64,000 nucleotides of DNA from Trichobilharzia regenti (taxonomy: Eukaryota; Platyhelminthes; Trematoda; Strigeidida; Schistosomatidae): NCBI GenBank assembly GCA_944472135.2, contig OX235263.1, positions 7,857,517-7,921,516 of the forward strand. Direction: 5' to 3'. Of this stretch, positions 43,945 through 54,643 are shown in pieces. The notes below the pieces were generated by a model. That model did no database searches. It saw nothing but the letters and a program-made list of their open reading frames with translations, and had not been told where the DNA came from. Both the position numbers and the translations under genes were made by a program. The stretch's first letter is position 1; each line of letters starts with the position of its first letter.

Positions 43945-45432
43945 AATTCCCATTGTAGCATTAAGAACACAATATTCAGCGAAGAGACTCTTTCCAACAA
44001 CGAATTTATTATCAAGCTGTACAATAGTATATATATGGTTTTATAAAGAAATTATATCCGGTGAGGGAATTAGGTCAATTAAGTCCATGTGCATCTACTA
44101 GTTCACCTGCTCTTGTGGAGCTTGGCCGTAGTCAGAGAGCGCTTTCCACACGGATACGAGAACATATTCCAGCAGCATGGTTTTACAAGGGAGAAAGGAA
44201 ATGTGTGCGAAGCTCTGTCTTAGAACACCTCATCGACTCCTGTCACTCGGTCAACCCTGACCATGATTTCAAGGTCATACATATAGAATTCCTGCTAACT
44301 TCCCGTGTTTTCTTCGTTACAGACTTCTAAAGACAGCTGAGGCCTTGGCAATTCATGACTTTAAGCCAAACAGATCTTTGTGTACAAAAGAGGAAGTATG
44401 TACAATCCCTACTGCTGCCTTGGCCGTAGAGGGATAGACATTTATTTATTTTATTTATTTAGTTATTCTATGTACTTTTCCCTTATTACTTCGATTATTT
44501 TTACTATCGTCATTATCATTATTATTATTATTATTACGACTCTCATTCTGAATCTTTTCCACTTGACCTACTTGACATTTTAAACCAAAAATTATTCATG
44601 TGTATACTTTTTATCTTTATTTTTACAATATTAAATTCTATGTTATCAAATTTCACACCATGTTACGTAACATTTTATATTCGTCTACTAATCTTATAAT
44701 TATGTATACCTTTCCAAAATCTATACACCTTACGTATTATTCTATATATGGCATCATTTATTTTGCCACTTGACATTTACTCTTAAGTGTGTGTGGAGAT
44801 CAACAGCACTCAGCATGAAAATGAAAAGAAGATCCGGATCTTCAACTCCAATGTGAAGTCTGCAACTCATCATACGAATCAGAGACTTGGCACGTCACAG
44901 AGAGCATCTCAAACAAACTTCAGACCTTCATTAACAGTTGTCTTCGCTCAATACTCAAGATCAGATGGCCGGCCAGGAACCGATTTTCCAACAAATAAGC
45001 AGGAAGAAATGGAGATGGATTGGCTGGCCATACTCTGAGGAAACCATCAAGTGACATCACTAGACAAGCCATTGCTCGAGTGGAACCCGAAAGGGAAGCG
45101 GCGATTTGGTCGTCAGTGTGAGGGTGGCTTGGAGAAGGTCATTTGAAGAGGAGATGAAAGCATGTGGGGAGACTTGGAGCGAGTGAAAACGCTGGCAGAG
45201 AACCGAACGCAATGGAGATGCGCAGCTGAAGCCCTATGTTCCTCTAGGAACTAAAGGATACAATAATAATAATCACAAATATTTTAATTGCATTTCATAC
45301 TATTATTATTTCATGCATTCACACCTTTGACCTTAATTCCCTCACCGGATATAATTTATTTATAAAACCATATTGTACAGCTTGATAATAAAATCGTTGA
45401 AAAGAGTCTCTTCACTGAATATTGTGTTCTTA
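43945..45432 (+). mobile_element. Penelope-like element with ~110-bp terminal inverted repeats, itself split by a LINE
   Basis: Left arm 43960-44075 (AAGAACACAATATTCAGCGA ... GGTGAGGGAATTAGGTCAA) and right arm about 45328-45428 are reverse complements. The middle starts inside the GIY-YIG region (CIY then TAG then FTCSCGA at about 44093-44120), gives ALSTRIREHIPAAWFYKGER and SSVLEHLIDSCHSVNPDHDF, then the same tail as the 12-14 kb PLE. RTE family B sits at 44783-45265. Sequence is very close to 13225-13860, so both come from a recent source. Confidence 0.88.
44783..45265 (+). mobile_element. RTE-type LINE family B, 3' end, inside a PLE tail
   Basis: Starts GTGTGGAGATCAACAGCACT and runs to the hairpin GTTCC-TCTA-GGAAC near 45240 and an (AAT)n tail. 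It carries the RIFNSNVKS, Q..EMEMDW (frameshifted WRWIG) and RWRCAAEALCSS segments. 4-bp expansions occur at GGCTGGCC (45020) relative to the copy at 810. Confidence 0.82.
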
Positions 45433-45469
45433 ATAACTTTGGATGACAATCCTCCATAATCTCTTACCC

Positions 45470-45640
45470 GAATAGGCAGAGAGGGGCTAGACGTGAACCC
45501 GAAAGTCACCTGGAGAAGATTATATGCACAGGAAATGAAGTATTGTCGGCAATCATGAAGTTAGTCAGCTTAAATTGAGACCATAGAACCTAATGGAGTA
45601 GATAGAGAATAACCACTAAGGCGTTATGTTCAATTCAAAA
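45470..45640 (+). mobile_element. Possible RTE family C remnant
   Basis: GAATAGGCAGAGAGGGGCTA, CACCTGGAGAAGATTATATG and AACCTAATGGAGTAG resemble decayed family B/C 3' sequence. It ends 50 bp from the exon 1 donor. Confidence 0.4.
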
Positions 45641-45692
45641 AGTAAGAAATTCATATTAATAATAATGATAACATTGAACAATTTTGACTAAC

Positions 45693-46767
45693 CTTCTTTC
45701 CTCATACCAACTTTAATACACTTTTGAAATCGACAATATTGACATTGATTACGATGGTGTATATCAATTGGACATTGTCTATTCCCTCGACAAGTATAAT
45801 TTAATTTACGTCGAACAGATCGTTTAAAAAAACTCTTACAACCCTCACATGTATGCTGACCATAGTGTTTACCACTGCTTTTATCCCCACAAACAACACA
45901 TTCCATACTTTGACCAGTTTTTGAACCAATATCAGCATCATAATCATCAAGATGTGAACTGTTTATCTCTTCGTCCTCTTCGTCGTCGTCGTCTTGATCG
46001 TTGTCGTCTTCTTCTCCTCCTCCTAGTGCGGCTACTGTTGTTATTGTTGAAATCTCTCCATCATCATCTCTGATATCCTTCTTATTATGGTCATGATGGT
46101 CACCGTTTTTACTATCCATCGTATTGGAGAGCTCTCCAACTCGCTTGCATTTTCTTCGTCTTCCGGTGTCAATCTCATGGAAATTAGTATTTATACCATT
46201 AAAATCTGAGGCAGGTTGTTTATTTTGACGGATCTTCTCGACACATTTATTGCCATTACTGTTATATAGAGAATATTTATCCCATTTGGTTGTAGTCGGT
46301 TTCGTGGATTTTAAGACGAACGTTTCACCATTATGCTTATTACCATTGTCAGTGTTAGAGGTACCGACAGAGGCAACCGTAGCTGTTGAAGTGATATCAG
46401 TCGATGAAATGCTTCTTTTTTCATCATAAAATGGAAAGTATCTTTTCCCTAAAATACTTAAATTTATTGGATATGGATGATGAAATGCTGAATGTCGTCT
46501 TGTACTTGTTTGATTATATAATTCTACAGGTGATGAAGGGATCATTTGAGACGGTAATGGTTTACACGTCGAGAAGGTGAAAGTCGATGATGATAATGAT
46601 GATGGCGGTGATAGTGAGATCATTGAAGATGAATAATTATTCTGCTTCGCCTCGTCGAATCCCCATAAATGTGGAAATAATAAATCCGATGAGGGGGGTA
46701 GAGAAGGAGGTGGTGGGAATATTGATGGTGGGAAATTTAAACTCTGTAAATTATTCAATGTTGACAT
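45693..46767 (-). CDS. COUP-TF: COUP-TF-like nuclear receptor, exon 1 (N-terminus and DNA-binding domain)
   Basis: This is the first coding exon of a nuclear receptor of the NR2F/COUP-TF group, a ligand-regulated or orphan transcription factor acting in the nucleus. The first in-frame ATG is at 46767-46765 with A at -3; a stop lies in frame just upstream, and the longer open frame from 46788 starts with GTG, so I chose the ATG. Residues 1-250 are low complexity (proline, serine, threonine, asparagine), and about 252-267 is strongly acidic. Residues 289-354 are a complete two-zinc-finger DNA-binding domain. Zinc cysteines are 290, 293, 307, 310 and 326, 332, 342, 345, with P-box CEGCKS. The HHRNQCQYC and KVGMRKE motifs are typical of COUP-TF. 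The exon ends AAG|GTTAGT at 45693 in phase 1, at the usual DBD/hinge position. The protein is much longer N-terminally than vertebrate COUP-TFs. Confidence 0.96.
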
Positions 46768-47815
46768 GTTAAAAAGAAATTTCCTCACAAATTATTTGTT
46801 TATATAGTTCATTTTTTATTTTTACACAATCATAGATTTTCCCCGCCAAATTTTTACTCTGGTTAATAGGTGTATATTTGACTTTCTGTGATGAATTTAT
46901 GACCCAGATATCCCTTTCCCCAGGGATCATGATCTTTTACTGTGAAAGGGGTGATATATTAAAGTGGTTATGTAATTGTGGGAGTGAATTTACACACACA
47001 CACACACACAACAACAATCAACACTCACAGAAACCGTCAGTGTAGAAGAATTTTTAAGTCATTTCATAGTATGTCCATAGGTCTACATGTATGTCTGCTA
47101 AGATAACCTATGTTTTTGTTTGTTTGTGTGTGTGTGTCTGGGGGGAGGTATTACGTATGTTGCTTTACATAATCATTCCTCAAATCATTCCAATATTCCT
47201 CTTTTCTTAGTGTTACCCCTTGATTTTAAATCATTGTGTTTTAAAGATGACTAATGATCATTACTGTGTTATCACCAATCATTGACAGTATTACTGGTGT
47301 GTTGTAATTCTATTTTTTTTTCATACCCATATGTGAAGGAAGGAAGGGATGAGATGAAATGTCATCAACCTTAGAAATAACAAAGAAACTCCTCCTGTCT
47401 GACATTGATGTCACTCTATCCCTCACAATCCGTCTATGCTTAGCCGATATATTGTAACCACCACCACCACCATCAATGAAGACATGACACAAGGTCTTAA
47501 CCGGTTAAGGCAATTGGACGCTAAAGTGTCAGGAGAAGAGAAGGGGAAATGTGCATACCAATAAAGAGGCTAGAAATTGAGAGAGTGGGAGAGGAGGACA
47601 GAAGTTTTCTCCACTCCTCCTTTTAGTATTTCTAACCAACCAGGTGTATGTAGGGTTAAAGACATATGTACAGAAAAAGGGAGAGAGAGAGAGACATTTT
47701 TTACTATCATTGCCGTTGAAGAAGCATGATTTTTGGTTTGGTTTTTTCTCTCAACAGGTCAACACAGCTAAAGAAAGGATAGACAAATAATATTTAAATG
47801 TTGTATCAAATGTTG
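46768..47815. promoter_or_regulatory. Upstream flank of the nuclear receptor gene: AT-rich, microsatellites, no repeat family recognised
   Basis: This stretch lies 5' of the COUP-TF start codon on the minus strand. On that strand a TATA-like ACTATATAAAC sits at about 46797-46807, and a short upstream reading frame (ATG at 46812, six codons) precedes the main ATG if transcription starts farther out. A (CA)n tract is at 46991-47010, TG/GT tracts near 47115-47140 and a GA run near 47680-47695. I see no coding exon. It may be promoter, 5' UTR or an intron following an untranslated exon. Confidence 0.4.
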
Positions 47816-48208
47816 TTTTTAGTCACAATTTCGATCTACCCGTCGAGTGATTGGACTGAAATGCTCCTTGGACAGATGCTTCGACGATGTCTATTCCCAT
47901 GTGACTTGAAGTTAGTTGGTGGATGGTGACTAGCAGTGGAATCAAAGACAAGGTGCATTTCGTCCTACTTGGGATTCGTCAGCTGACTGGATGTACCTGC
48001 ATTCCCCAGTCAGTTAGTGATAGTGTTCCCACTGAGGCGGCTAAAGTCGTCGAGTGGATAACGCTTTGGCGTTTCAAAGTATGGGAACTGGGGAATGCAG
48101 GTACATCCAGCCAGCTGAAGAGTCCCAAATATGACGAAATGCGCGTTGTCCTGGATTCCACTGCTAGTCACCATCATCCACCAATTAACTTCTAATTATC
48201 AAATGTTG
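47804..48208. mobile_element. Hammerhead SINE A inverted dimer with 12-bp target duplication
   Basis: TATCAAATGTTG at 47804-47815 and 48197-48208 bounds one unit. Left: inverted tail, then a minus hammerhead (CATTTCGTCCTACTTGGGA, GTCAGCTGACTGG) and part of the head. Right: a short head piece (TCGAGTGGATAACGCTTTGG) and a plus hammerhead (AGCTGAAGAGTCCC ... GAAATGCGCGTTGTC). Each half has a different 4-bp expansion at stem I. Confidence 0.9.
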
Positions 48209-48214
48209 CTTTGC

Positions 48215-48622
48215 GGAAATCTGATTATGGATTGATATCACAGTTAAGAAACCATTGAAAAACCAGCACTACAGTGCTGGATAATTATTTCGTCCTTGTT
48301 TAGGGCTCATTATCAGTTCGTACCCAACAGTGAGGTCCCAACCGAGGAAATTCCGGTTTCAAGGTAAGCTCGTAGACAATTCAGCCACTTGGAACTGATC
48401 TAATGACTCATGGATTCTAACTTCTGCCATTTAGCGATATATATATGTATATATATATATATATATATATGCATATAAGGGATTTAAATTGTCTTGGGTT
48501 TGAACACTGGTGGGTACGTACTCGTGAAGAGTCCCAAACTAGGATAAAATACCTTTTCATTATTCCCTGGTTTTTCAATGATCTCTGCCTGTGGTATTGG
48601 TTCGTGACAAAATCCACACTGA
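48215..48622. mobile_element. SINE B inverted dimer around an (AT)n run
   Basis: 48230-48434 is a minus copy, 48435-48476 an alternating AT tract, and 48480-48622 a plus copy (head TGGGTTTGAACACTGG, hammerhead remnant GTGAAGAGTCCCAAACTAGG, tail). Cores are mutated. The AT run starts at the GCGATATAT site of the element. Confidence 0.75.
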
Positions 48623-48809
48623 AATGTTTATCTAGTTGATATCGGCTATCCGTCGAATTTACGAGGAGTCCTTCGTCTTATTTCGAACTCGTTGAGGTGG
48701 ATGTGCCTGTTTCCCTAGTGATCGATGGTAATCCCTCTGAAAATCAAACCCAGTATTCATCGTTTTAGATAGAGGTTGAACATTTCTGTCCAGCTGTACA
48801 AGTGTTGGC

Positions 48810-49005
48810 ACTCATGGGTCAGTGTATGAGGACTCTCGAGGATCATGCACATGGTCCGGAGTTCGATCCTCCGCCCGACGCACACTTGATATCTTTGGTC
48901 GGCCTGCAAAATTTGGGCTACCGATATCACATGCTGAAAATTTCATACCTGTAACAGAAAATACGGTGTGCAATCAAGCTGTAATCAAAAATAATAACGC
49001 TTCAG
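48810..49005 (+). mobile_element. tRNA-headed SINE, family D, plus copy
   Basis: Head with GTGTATGAGGACTCTCG, box B GGAGTTCGATCC, acceptor-like CCCGACGCAC, GGTCGGCCTGCAAAATTTGG, tail GCTGAAAATTTCATACCTG and GTGCAATCAAGCTG. Confidence 0.78.
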
Positions 49006-49394
49006 AGTTTGAAGGGATAGTCTGTGAGTTCGAGTTCAATTGAGGACGCCATAAGTGACTGAAAGTTGAGTTGCATCCACATAACGACTCCCAGCAAACA
49101 AGTAATACCATTATGAACAATGAATTGTAGGAATGAAGAAAACATTCGTTCAGTAGTCAGTACTTACAGTTATACAATATGTAGTCTTAAAGTAAAAAAA
49201 AAAAATTAAGAATGTAGCGGCCTGCTGAAATCATTTAGCAACTAAACTTTTCTTTCATCTTTCGAAATGAATTACATTTCGCTGCATTTCATATTGTTTA
49301 GTTAAAACCAATACTTGTAAATGGCTTTTTATCAGAAATCAGCCAGTCGTCCAGGGAAAACGGTCTTACCTTAAATCCATCTAAATGACAAAAA

Positions 49395-50435
49395 GTCAAT
49401 CAATTTCACATCTAGGCATAAATCTGACCTAAGCAAACTGGTTAGAACTCATACGAGGTGTGCAACATCGATGGCACTGAAATAGAAACCAAGTCGGAAA
49501 TTAAATACCCAGGCGTCACTCCATCTCCTGATCTTTCCTGGTCATCTCATATCTTGATGATTTTCAAGAAAATATTCCGTCTCACCTTGTACATCAAGAA
49601 GTTAAGACATTCTGGAATTACTCTTGCATCCTGCCTATTATTCTCTATTGTTCCCCCCTAGTTTTTCCAGGGCTACTGAAGAAAGACTATACCTTATTAC
49701 GTAAGGTAATAAAGGTTGTCAGCAGGGTAAGCCACAGGGTGCCACTTAACCAGCTTGTTAATATTCTGGTCGACAGGCACATGGACTCATGTGAAAAATG
49801 GGCTAATTCCATTTTATCTAACTCACACCACCCTCTTCATTGAAAACTCTCCCCTTGTATCTATCTCATCAGGCAGGAACAGAAGCCTATATAGAATACT
49901 ATATGCTCTCACTAACAAGTATAAAAACTCAACCATACCCTACTTGACTTGTTCGTGTTCTGTGCGATAAAGAAAGCATTAGGCATGATACCTACAACTT
50001 ATTAAGTAGTCAGTAGAACAACTGGATCTCGTCTTTCCAACTCATATCATTTATAGGTACAACGTTTTCTTTCTTTCTTTTCCTTTTCTCTCTCTCCTGT
50101 TTTGTTTCTCTCTTCCTTACAAACTCTACTTAAAACATTCTTCTTCGTTGATTCACATTCTGTATATCTGGACCTTTTTGTTACCGCTTACGCCAGCAAA
50201 TATGCTAGTGTATCTACTTTCCTAACACCTTCAAACACTCTGTTCAATTTTGGCTTTGTTACCGACATGCTAATATGTTGTTGTCAAAACTAACTGCGAC
50301 TACCCTTACTCTATGTAGAATTTTATTTATTGTTAATTTACAAACTGGATGCAATACTGTAGTGAAATGCTGAGAATTTCATTCTGCATCACAAATACTG
50401 TTTTGGAATAAAGCAAATTATTATTATTATTAAAA
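49395..50435 (+). mobile_element. CR1/Jockey-like LINE, 5'-truncated
   Basis: 49458-49970 encodes CNIDGTEIETKSEIKYPGVT, WSSHILMIFKKIFRLTLYIK, KLRHSGITLASC and, after frameshifts, LTHTTLF..SSGRNRSLYR and KNSTIPYLTC, all matching the C-terminal third of the 61239-62810 protein. The untranslated end has GCTGAGAATTTCATTCTG, TTGGAATAAAGC and (ATT)n. Confidence 0.85.
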
Positions 50436-50464
50436 TATCAGGAAAATTCTGAATGATAATAATA

Positions 50465-51530
50465 AAATTTCATGAATTTATGGTCTGCACTGAAGGCCAG
50501 CCAGGGCCGTAGTAGTGGCTAGCTGAACTTTTTTCTTTTGCACACAGAGCACTGATTGTTTCACACGAATTGCGATAGTCTCCACTGTTTGGAGCATGCG
50601 GTGCTTCGATATTTTTGGCAATTTATTTGGTACGTGACAGATGCTGATAGAGAAGGATTCGTCAATGTTAACTAGCTTTGTGGCCGGTTTGGACCAGGTG
50701 GTCTGTTATCGAATTGTCGATGGATTTTACTACACCTTTACTAAGTCATACTGGGTGGTATTCTTGAGATAGCACGAAAAATCAAGTTCCTAGAGCAACG
50801 GCCAATATAACTCGCCCTAGCACAAGCGCAGTTGCATTAGGAGATACAATTTGACGTGATTAGTCTAGGTACTTCATCTTTCAGTTCAGGAATCACCATA
50901 GGTCGTGTAAACAATAAGACGTGTAGTTTGTCAGCATTAAAATTTCTTTCAACTGGTTTTCTTAAATTCTTAGTAATTATTTCGCTTGGTATATCGCCCT
51001 TGAATTGCAGCCGTATGTATGCATGTATGTATGTATGTGTGTATGTGTGTGTGTGTGTGTCTGTGTAGGTTCAAACCGGCCACAAAGCTAGTTAACATTG
51101 ACGAATCCTTCTCTATCAGCATCTGTCACGTACCAAATAAATTACCAAAAATATCGAAGCACCGCATGTTCCAAACAGTAGAGACTATCGCAATTCGTGT
51201 GAAACAACCAGTGCTCTGTGTGCAAAAGAAACAAGTTCAGGTAGCCACTACTACGGCCCTGGCCGGTCTTCAGTGAAGACTATAAATTCATGAATCTGTA
51301 TTATTATCTTTCCTAATTTTTCTGATATTCAATGTGTATTGTTATGTTGTTGCTATTGAACTGTAATCTATTGATATGATTATTATTGATTCGATGTTAT
51401 TTAAACAGCAACATTAATGTTGTTCATAACACTAATTCATTCATTCATTCACTATTATGGATGGATATATAACTGTAGAACCCGATGAAGAACAGGTTAT
51501 CGAAAAGAGTATTCTTTGTCTAGTAACCAT
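50465..51530. mobile_element. Penelope-like inverted structure with coding arms
   Basis: The minus part 51010-50480 encodes LQFKGDIPSEIITKNLRKPV, then CNCACARASYIGRCSRNL and, frameshifted, the C-terminal block. The plus arm 51065-51285 repeats the last ~220 bp of that coding as an inverted copy (VNIDESFSISICHVPNKLPK, TVETIAIRVKQPVLCVQKK). A GT-rich microsatellite (51015-51065) marks the turn. The plus tail runs to about 51530 and has the hammerhead-like CCGATGAAGAACAGG ... TCGAAAAGAG. Confidence 0.82.
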
Positions 51531-51544
51531 TCTATTTTTATTAC

Positions 51545-51955
51545 TATGTGAGAAGTTTGACCGCGAATAGATATCAATTAGCAAATCATTGAAAACAACC
51601 CAGAGAGTCACGGACGGTTGTTTCGTCCTAGTTAGGAACTCATCATCAGTGCCTAACACCCGCTGGGTTTCGAGCTCAAAACGTTCCTGTCACAAGGCAC
51701 AATCGAAGACTATTCAAACACTGGGTCCTAATCAAATGGCGAGCCCATGAATTTCAACTTCTACCAGTTCGTAATTTTAAGCGCCACTGACCAGAGCCAG
51801 TGCTGTCGGTGGCAAGTATTTCTCATCACTCCCGACTGAGTCAACCATACTGTGTTGATGATGACTTCTCACTAGAACTCCAACCAACTTCGTCCTGCTG
51901 CCAGTCACTAGCAAACATCAAATTAATTTTCAAGAGCTAGAATTCAGGGATTTAC
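51545..51955 (-). mobile_element. Hammerhead SINE family B, full-length degenerate minus copy
   Basis: Tail (GATATCAATTAGCAAATC), hammerhead (GGTTGTTTCGTCCTAGTTAG, CTCATCATCAGTGCC), box B GGTTTCGAGCTC, head, and 5' body with CACTAGCAAACATCAAATTA. Core bases are mutated. Confidence 0.75.
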
Positions 51956-52047
51956 TTTTTTTTCAACTAGGCTCATGGATTGATATCAGTTAGGACACTG
52001 CCATTGAAAACCAGTTGGGGGTACTGGACAGTCTTGCAATTAATAGT

Positions 52048-53022
52048 GTTCTCTGAGCTGATTAGTTGGTTTAGTTGCGGAGCTTTCGTCGTCCCCTCTC
52101 GGCTGGACAGCATCCCCTTTCAGCGAAATATTTAGCATAAAGTGAAATGTATACAATTGGTGGATGGTGGCTAGCAGTGGAATCCAGGACAACGCGCATT
52201 TCGTCCTATTTGGGACTCGTCAGCCACTGGATGTACCTGCATTTCTCAGTGAGTGATGATGTTCCCACTGAGGCTCGAACCCAGTGCCCATAGTTTCAAA
52301 CACCAGCCAAAGCGTTATCCACTAGACCACTTGGGCCACGAGAAAAGTCGACATGTCAACCTGAGACTGAGCACTTCGGTCGAATCAATCGACGGGAAAA
52401 TCAAAAATTCAATGCAATAAAGTGAAATGATTTAAATTTTTTCTCATGAGTGATATTACTGCATCTCCCGGTAACAACCATCTTTACATTTGTGTATTGA
52501 CCACTTTCTATTGACGTGGATTTTAAACTTTCTGATCACCATGATTTCCTTTTTATTGGTTGGTATACTTGGTCTATATTAACGTGTTTGTTAGTTGCAT
52601 ATTCGTTTGATTACCGGGTTTCTAGGAATTCCCTGATGAATGCACCTTTGGTGTTTCTTCTGTCTAAGATTTCGACATTATCCCAATCATCAAACTGATG
52701 TCCGTAATTGCCTATATGCATTGATATGAAACAGGAATATATATATCGTGTCTTTTCACAAATGATAATAAAAAGTAAATCAGTCTACCAGAAAGTTTAA
52801 AATCCACGTCAATAAGAAATGATCAATACACACATATGTAAAGATGGTTGTTACCGGGAGATGCAATTATATCACTCATGAAGAAAAATTTAAATCATTT
52901 CACTTTATGCTAAATATTTCGTCGCTGAAAGGGGATCTTGTCCAGAAGCGGGACGATGAAAGCTCTACAATTTAACCAAACAGCTCAGAGAACAACTGTT
53001 CATTGCAAACCACCCACCTGAG
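52048..53022 (-). mobile_element. Penelope-like element with inverted arms, disrupted by SINE A
   Basis: The left arm 52055-52149 plus 52430-52530 and the right arm 52788-53010 are reverse complements (CCCCTTTCAGCGA, TTTAGCATAAAGTGAAATG, GCATCTCCCGGTAACAACCA, ATTGACGTGGATTTTAAAC). The central 52530-52787 on the minus strand encodes DDWDNVEILDRR then TKGAFIREFLETR, resembling the end of a GIY-YIG domain of a different PLE lineage from the others here. Confidence 0.8.
52137..52429 (-). mobile_element. Hammerhead SINE family A inside the PLE arm, 13-bp target duplication
   Basis: ATAAAGTGAAATG at 52137-52149 and 52417-52429, and the pre-insertion site is seen intact once in the opposite arm (about 52895-52910, as reverse complement). 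On the minus strand the order is inverted tail, head, hammerhead. The ribozyme has an extra TGG between stem I and the core (CCAGTGGCTGACGAG), shared with the copy at 55.9 kb. Confidence 0.92.
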
Positions 53023-53120
53023 CTACAAATCTCTCCTAATTTCTGACTATCCACAGTACGCACCAACCACAAGGGGCTAAACCCATAGTCCTTCTGGTTT
53101 CTACGAAAGCGCGTAGCGTA

Positions 53121-53410
53121 GTAATAATTAGACTATCACTCGTTATCAAAGCGGACTTACATGATTAACAGTGCATTCATTTTAGACGCGTGAATCCAAA
53201 AATCATCAGTATAAAATTAGGACAAACATTGGTTTAAATAATGCAAATATAGTATACCTATTCTTTGTCAATTTTACGCTGGAGTTTCAAAATTTTGCTT
53301 TATTAATAGTCAAGCAATGGTGTAAGATGACGAGTACCAAAGCAAAGCGTAAATATTCCAGAATTTACAACCCTTATTAGTTTTCTATAGTTGGTTTGTA
53401 AAGGCGATGA
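53121..53410. other. No recognised feature
   Basis: Unassigned 290 bp between SINE B and the LINE. Confidence 0.4.
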
Positions 53411-54110
53411 GTTGATCAACAACAACAACAACAGACAATATTCAGCATAAATGCGAGGAACCTGAAAGAAACAGCCTCCTTCACCTACCTGGGAAGCATC
53501 GTCTCAACTACAGGCGGAACTGACGAGGATATCAAAGCCAGAATTGGAAAAGCAAGACAAGCTTTCATTGCTCTCAAATCTGTGTGGAGGTCAACAGCAC
53601 TCAGCATCAAAAATAGGATCCGGATTTTCAACTCCAATGTAAAGTCAGTGCTACTCACTATACGGGTCAGAGACTTGGCCAGCGCGTCATAAAGAGTATC
53701 TCCAACAAACTTCAGACCTTCATTAACAGCTGTTTTCGCTCAATACTCAAGATCAGATGGCCGGTCAGAAAAGATCAGCAACAGGGATCTCTGGGAATGA
53801 GCGAACTAACACAGCAGGAACCGATTGTGGAACAAATAGGCGGGAAGAAATGGAGATGGATTGGCCATACGCTGAGGAAACCATCAAGTGACATCACTAG
53901 ACAAGCCATTGCTCGAGTGGAACCCAAGAGGGAGGCGGTGAGTTGGTCATCAGTGCAAGGGTGACTTGGAGGAGGTCATGCGAGGAGGAGATGAAAGCAT
54001 GTGGACAGACCTGGAGCAGGGTGAAAAAGTTGTCAGAAAACCGAAGGCAATGGAGGTGCGCAGCTGAAGCCCTATGTTCCTCTAGGAACTAAAGCATACA
54101 ATAATAATAA
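53411..54110 (+). mobile_element. RTE-type LINE family B, 3' third
   Basis: Encodes FTYLGSIVSTTGGTDEDI, KARIGKARQAFIALKSVWRS, TALSIKNRIRIFNSNVKSVL, then frameshifts, and TWRRSCEEEMKACGQTWSRV and RQWRCAAEALCSSRN. Ends with the GTTCC-TCTA-GGAAC hairpin and (AAT)n at 54105. The most recent-looking B copy, but not intact. Confidence 0.88.
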
Positions 54111-54114
54111 TAAA

Positions 54115-54450
54115 GGCTACGAATTGATCATGGATTGATATCAATTAGAGAACCACTGAAAACCAGGGAGTACTGGACAGCCAACTGTTTCATCCTAGGG
54201 CTCGAGCACAGGACCTTCCGGTTGCAAGAAAAGATATCTCGTGTACCATTCAGCCACTGGCATCCAATTCAGTGGCCAGCCTACAAATTCTAACTTCTAC
54301 TAATTCGTGATGCATTTAGCACGACCCCAATCAATGTCATCAGTGGGACATCCCCTCCTCACACACTTGACTGAATAAACCTCACTGGTTACGATTTCTG
54401 ACTAGAACTAACTTCAGGAAACTCTGTCCTGTAGCAAGTTAATAGCAAGC
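54115..54450 (-). mobile_element. Hammerhead SINE family B, degenerate minus copy
   Basis: Tail GATCATGGATTGATATC, TACTGGACAGCC, head (CAGGACCTTCCGGTTGC, GCCACTGGCATCC), 5' body with GGTTACGATTTCTGACTAG. Most of the hammerhead and box B region is deleted. Confidence 0.7.
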
Positions 54451-54643
54451 ATCAGTGGTATAAATCACGCATCAAAAACTGCTGCCCTAGATATTCAGTC
54501 TGAGAATTCAGACAATTCCACAGTCACTAGTAAGTAAAAAATTATTGTAATATTGCTGGTAGTTATATAAAACCAGGTTTGATTTGACTAACAGATTTCA
54601 TGAAGACAGCTATTCTGATCTTTATCAGGTGCACTAATAATAT

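Larger units (their letters stand above)
51957..53120 (-). mobile_element. SINE B (minus) split by a Penelope-like inverted element
   Basis: 51957-52046 is the SINE tail up to TACTGGACAGTCTTGCAA; it resumes at about 53023 with TTGCAAACC and continues through CAGTACGCACCAACC, head and CTTCTGGTTTCTAC. TTGCAA flanks the PLE on both sides. Three levels of nesting: SINE A in PLE arm in SINE B. Confidence 0.75.

Noticed and set aside
45849..46073. Plus-strand frame over exon 1
   Set aside because: Shadow of the acidic and DBD-coding part of the receptor exon.
46768..46788. Start of the exon 1 protein at 46788
   Set aside because: That codon is GTG. The first ATG in frame is at 46767, with a stop in frame upstream of the GTG.
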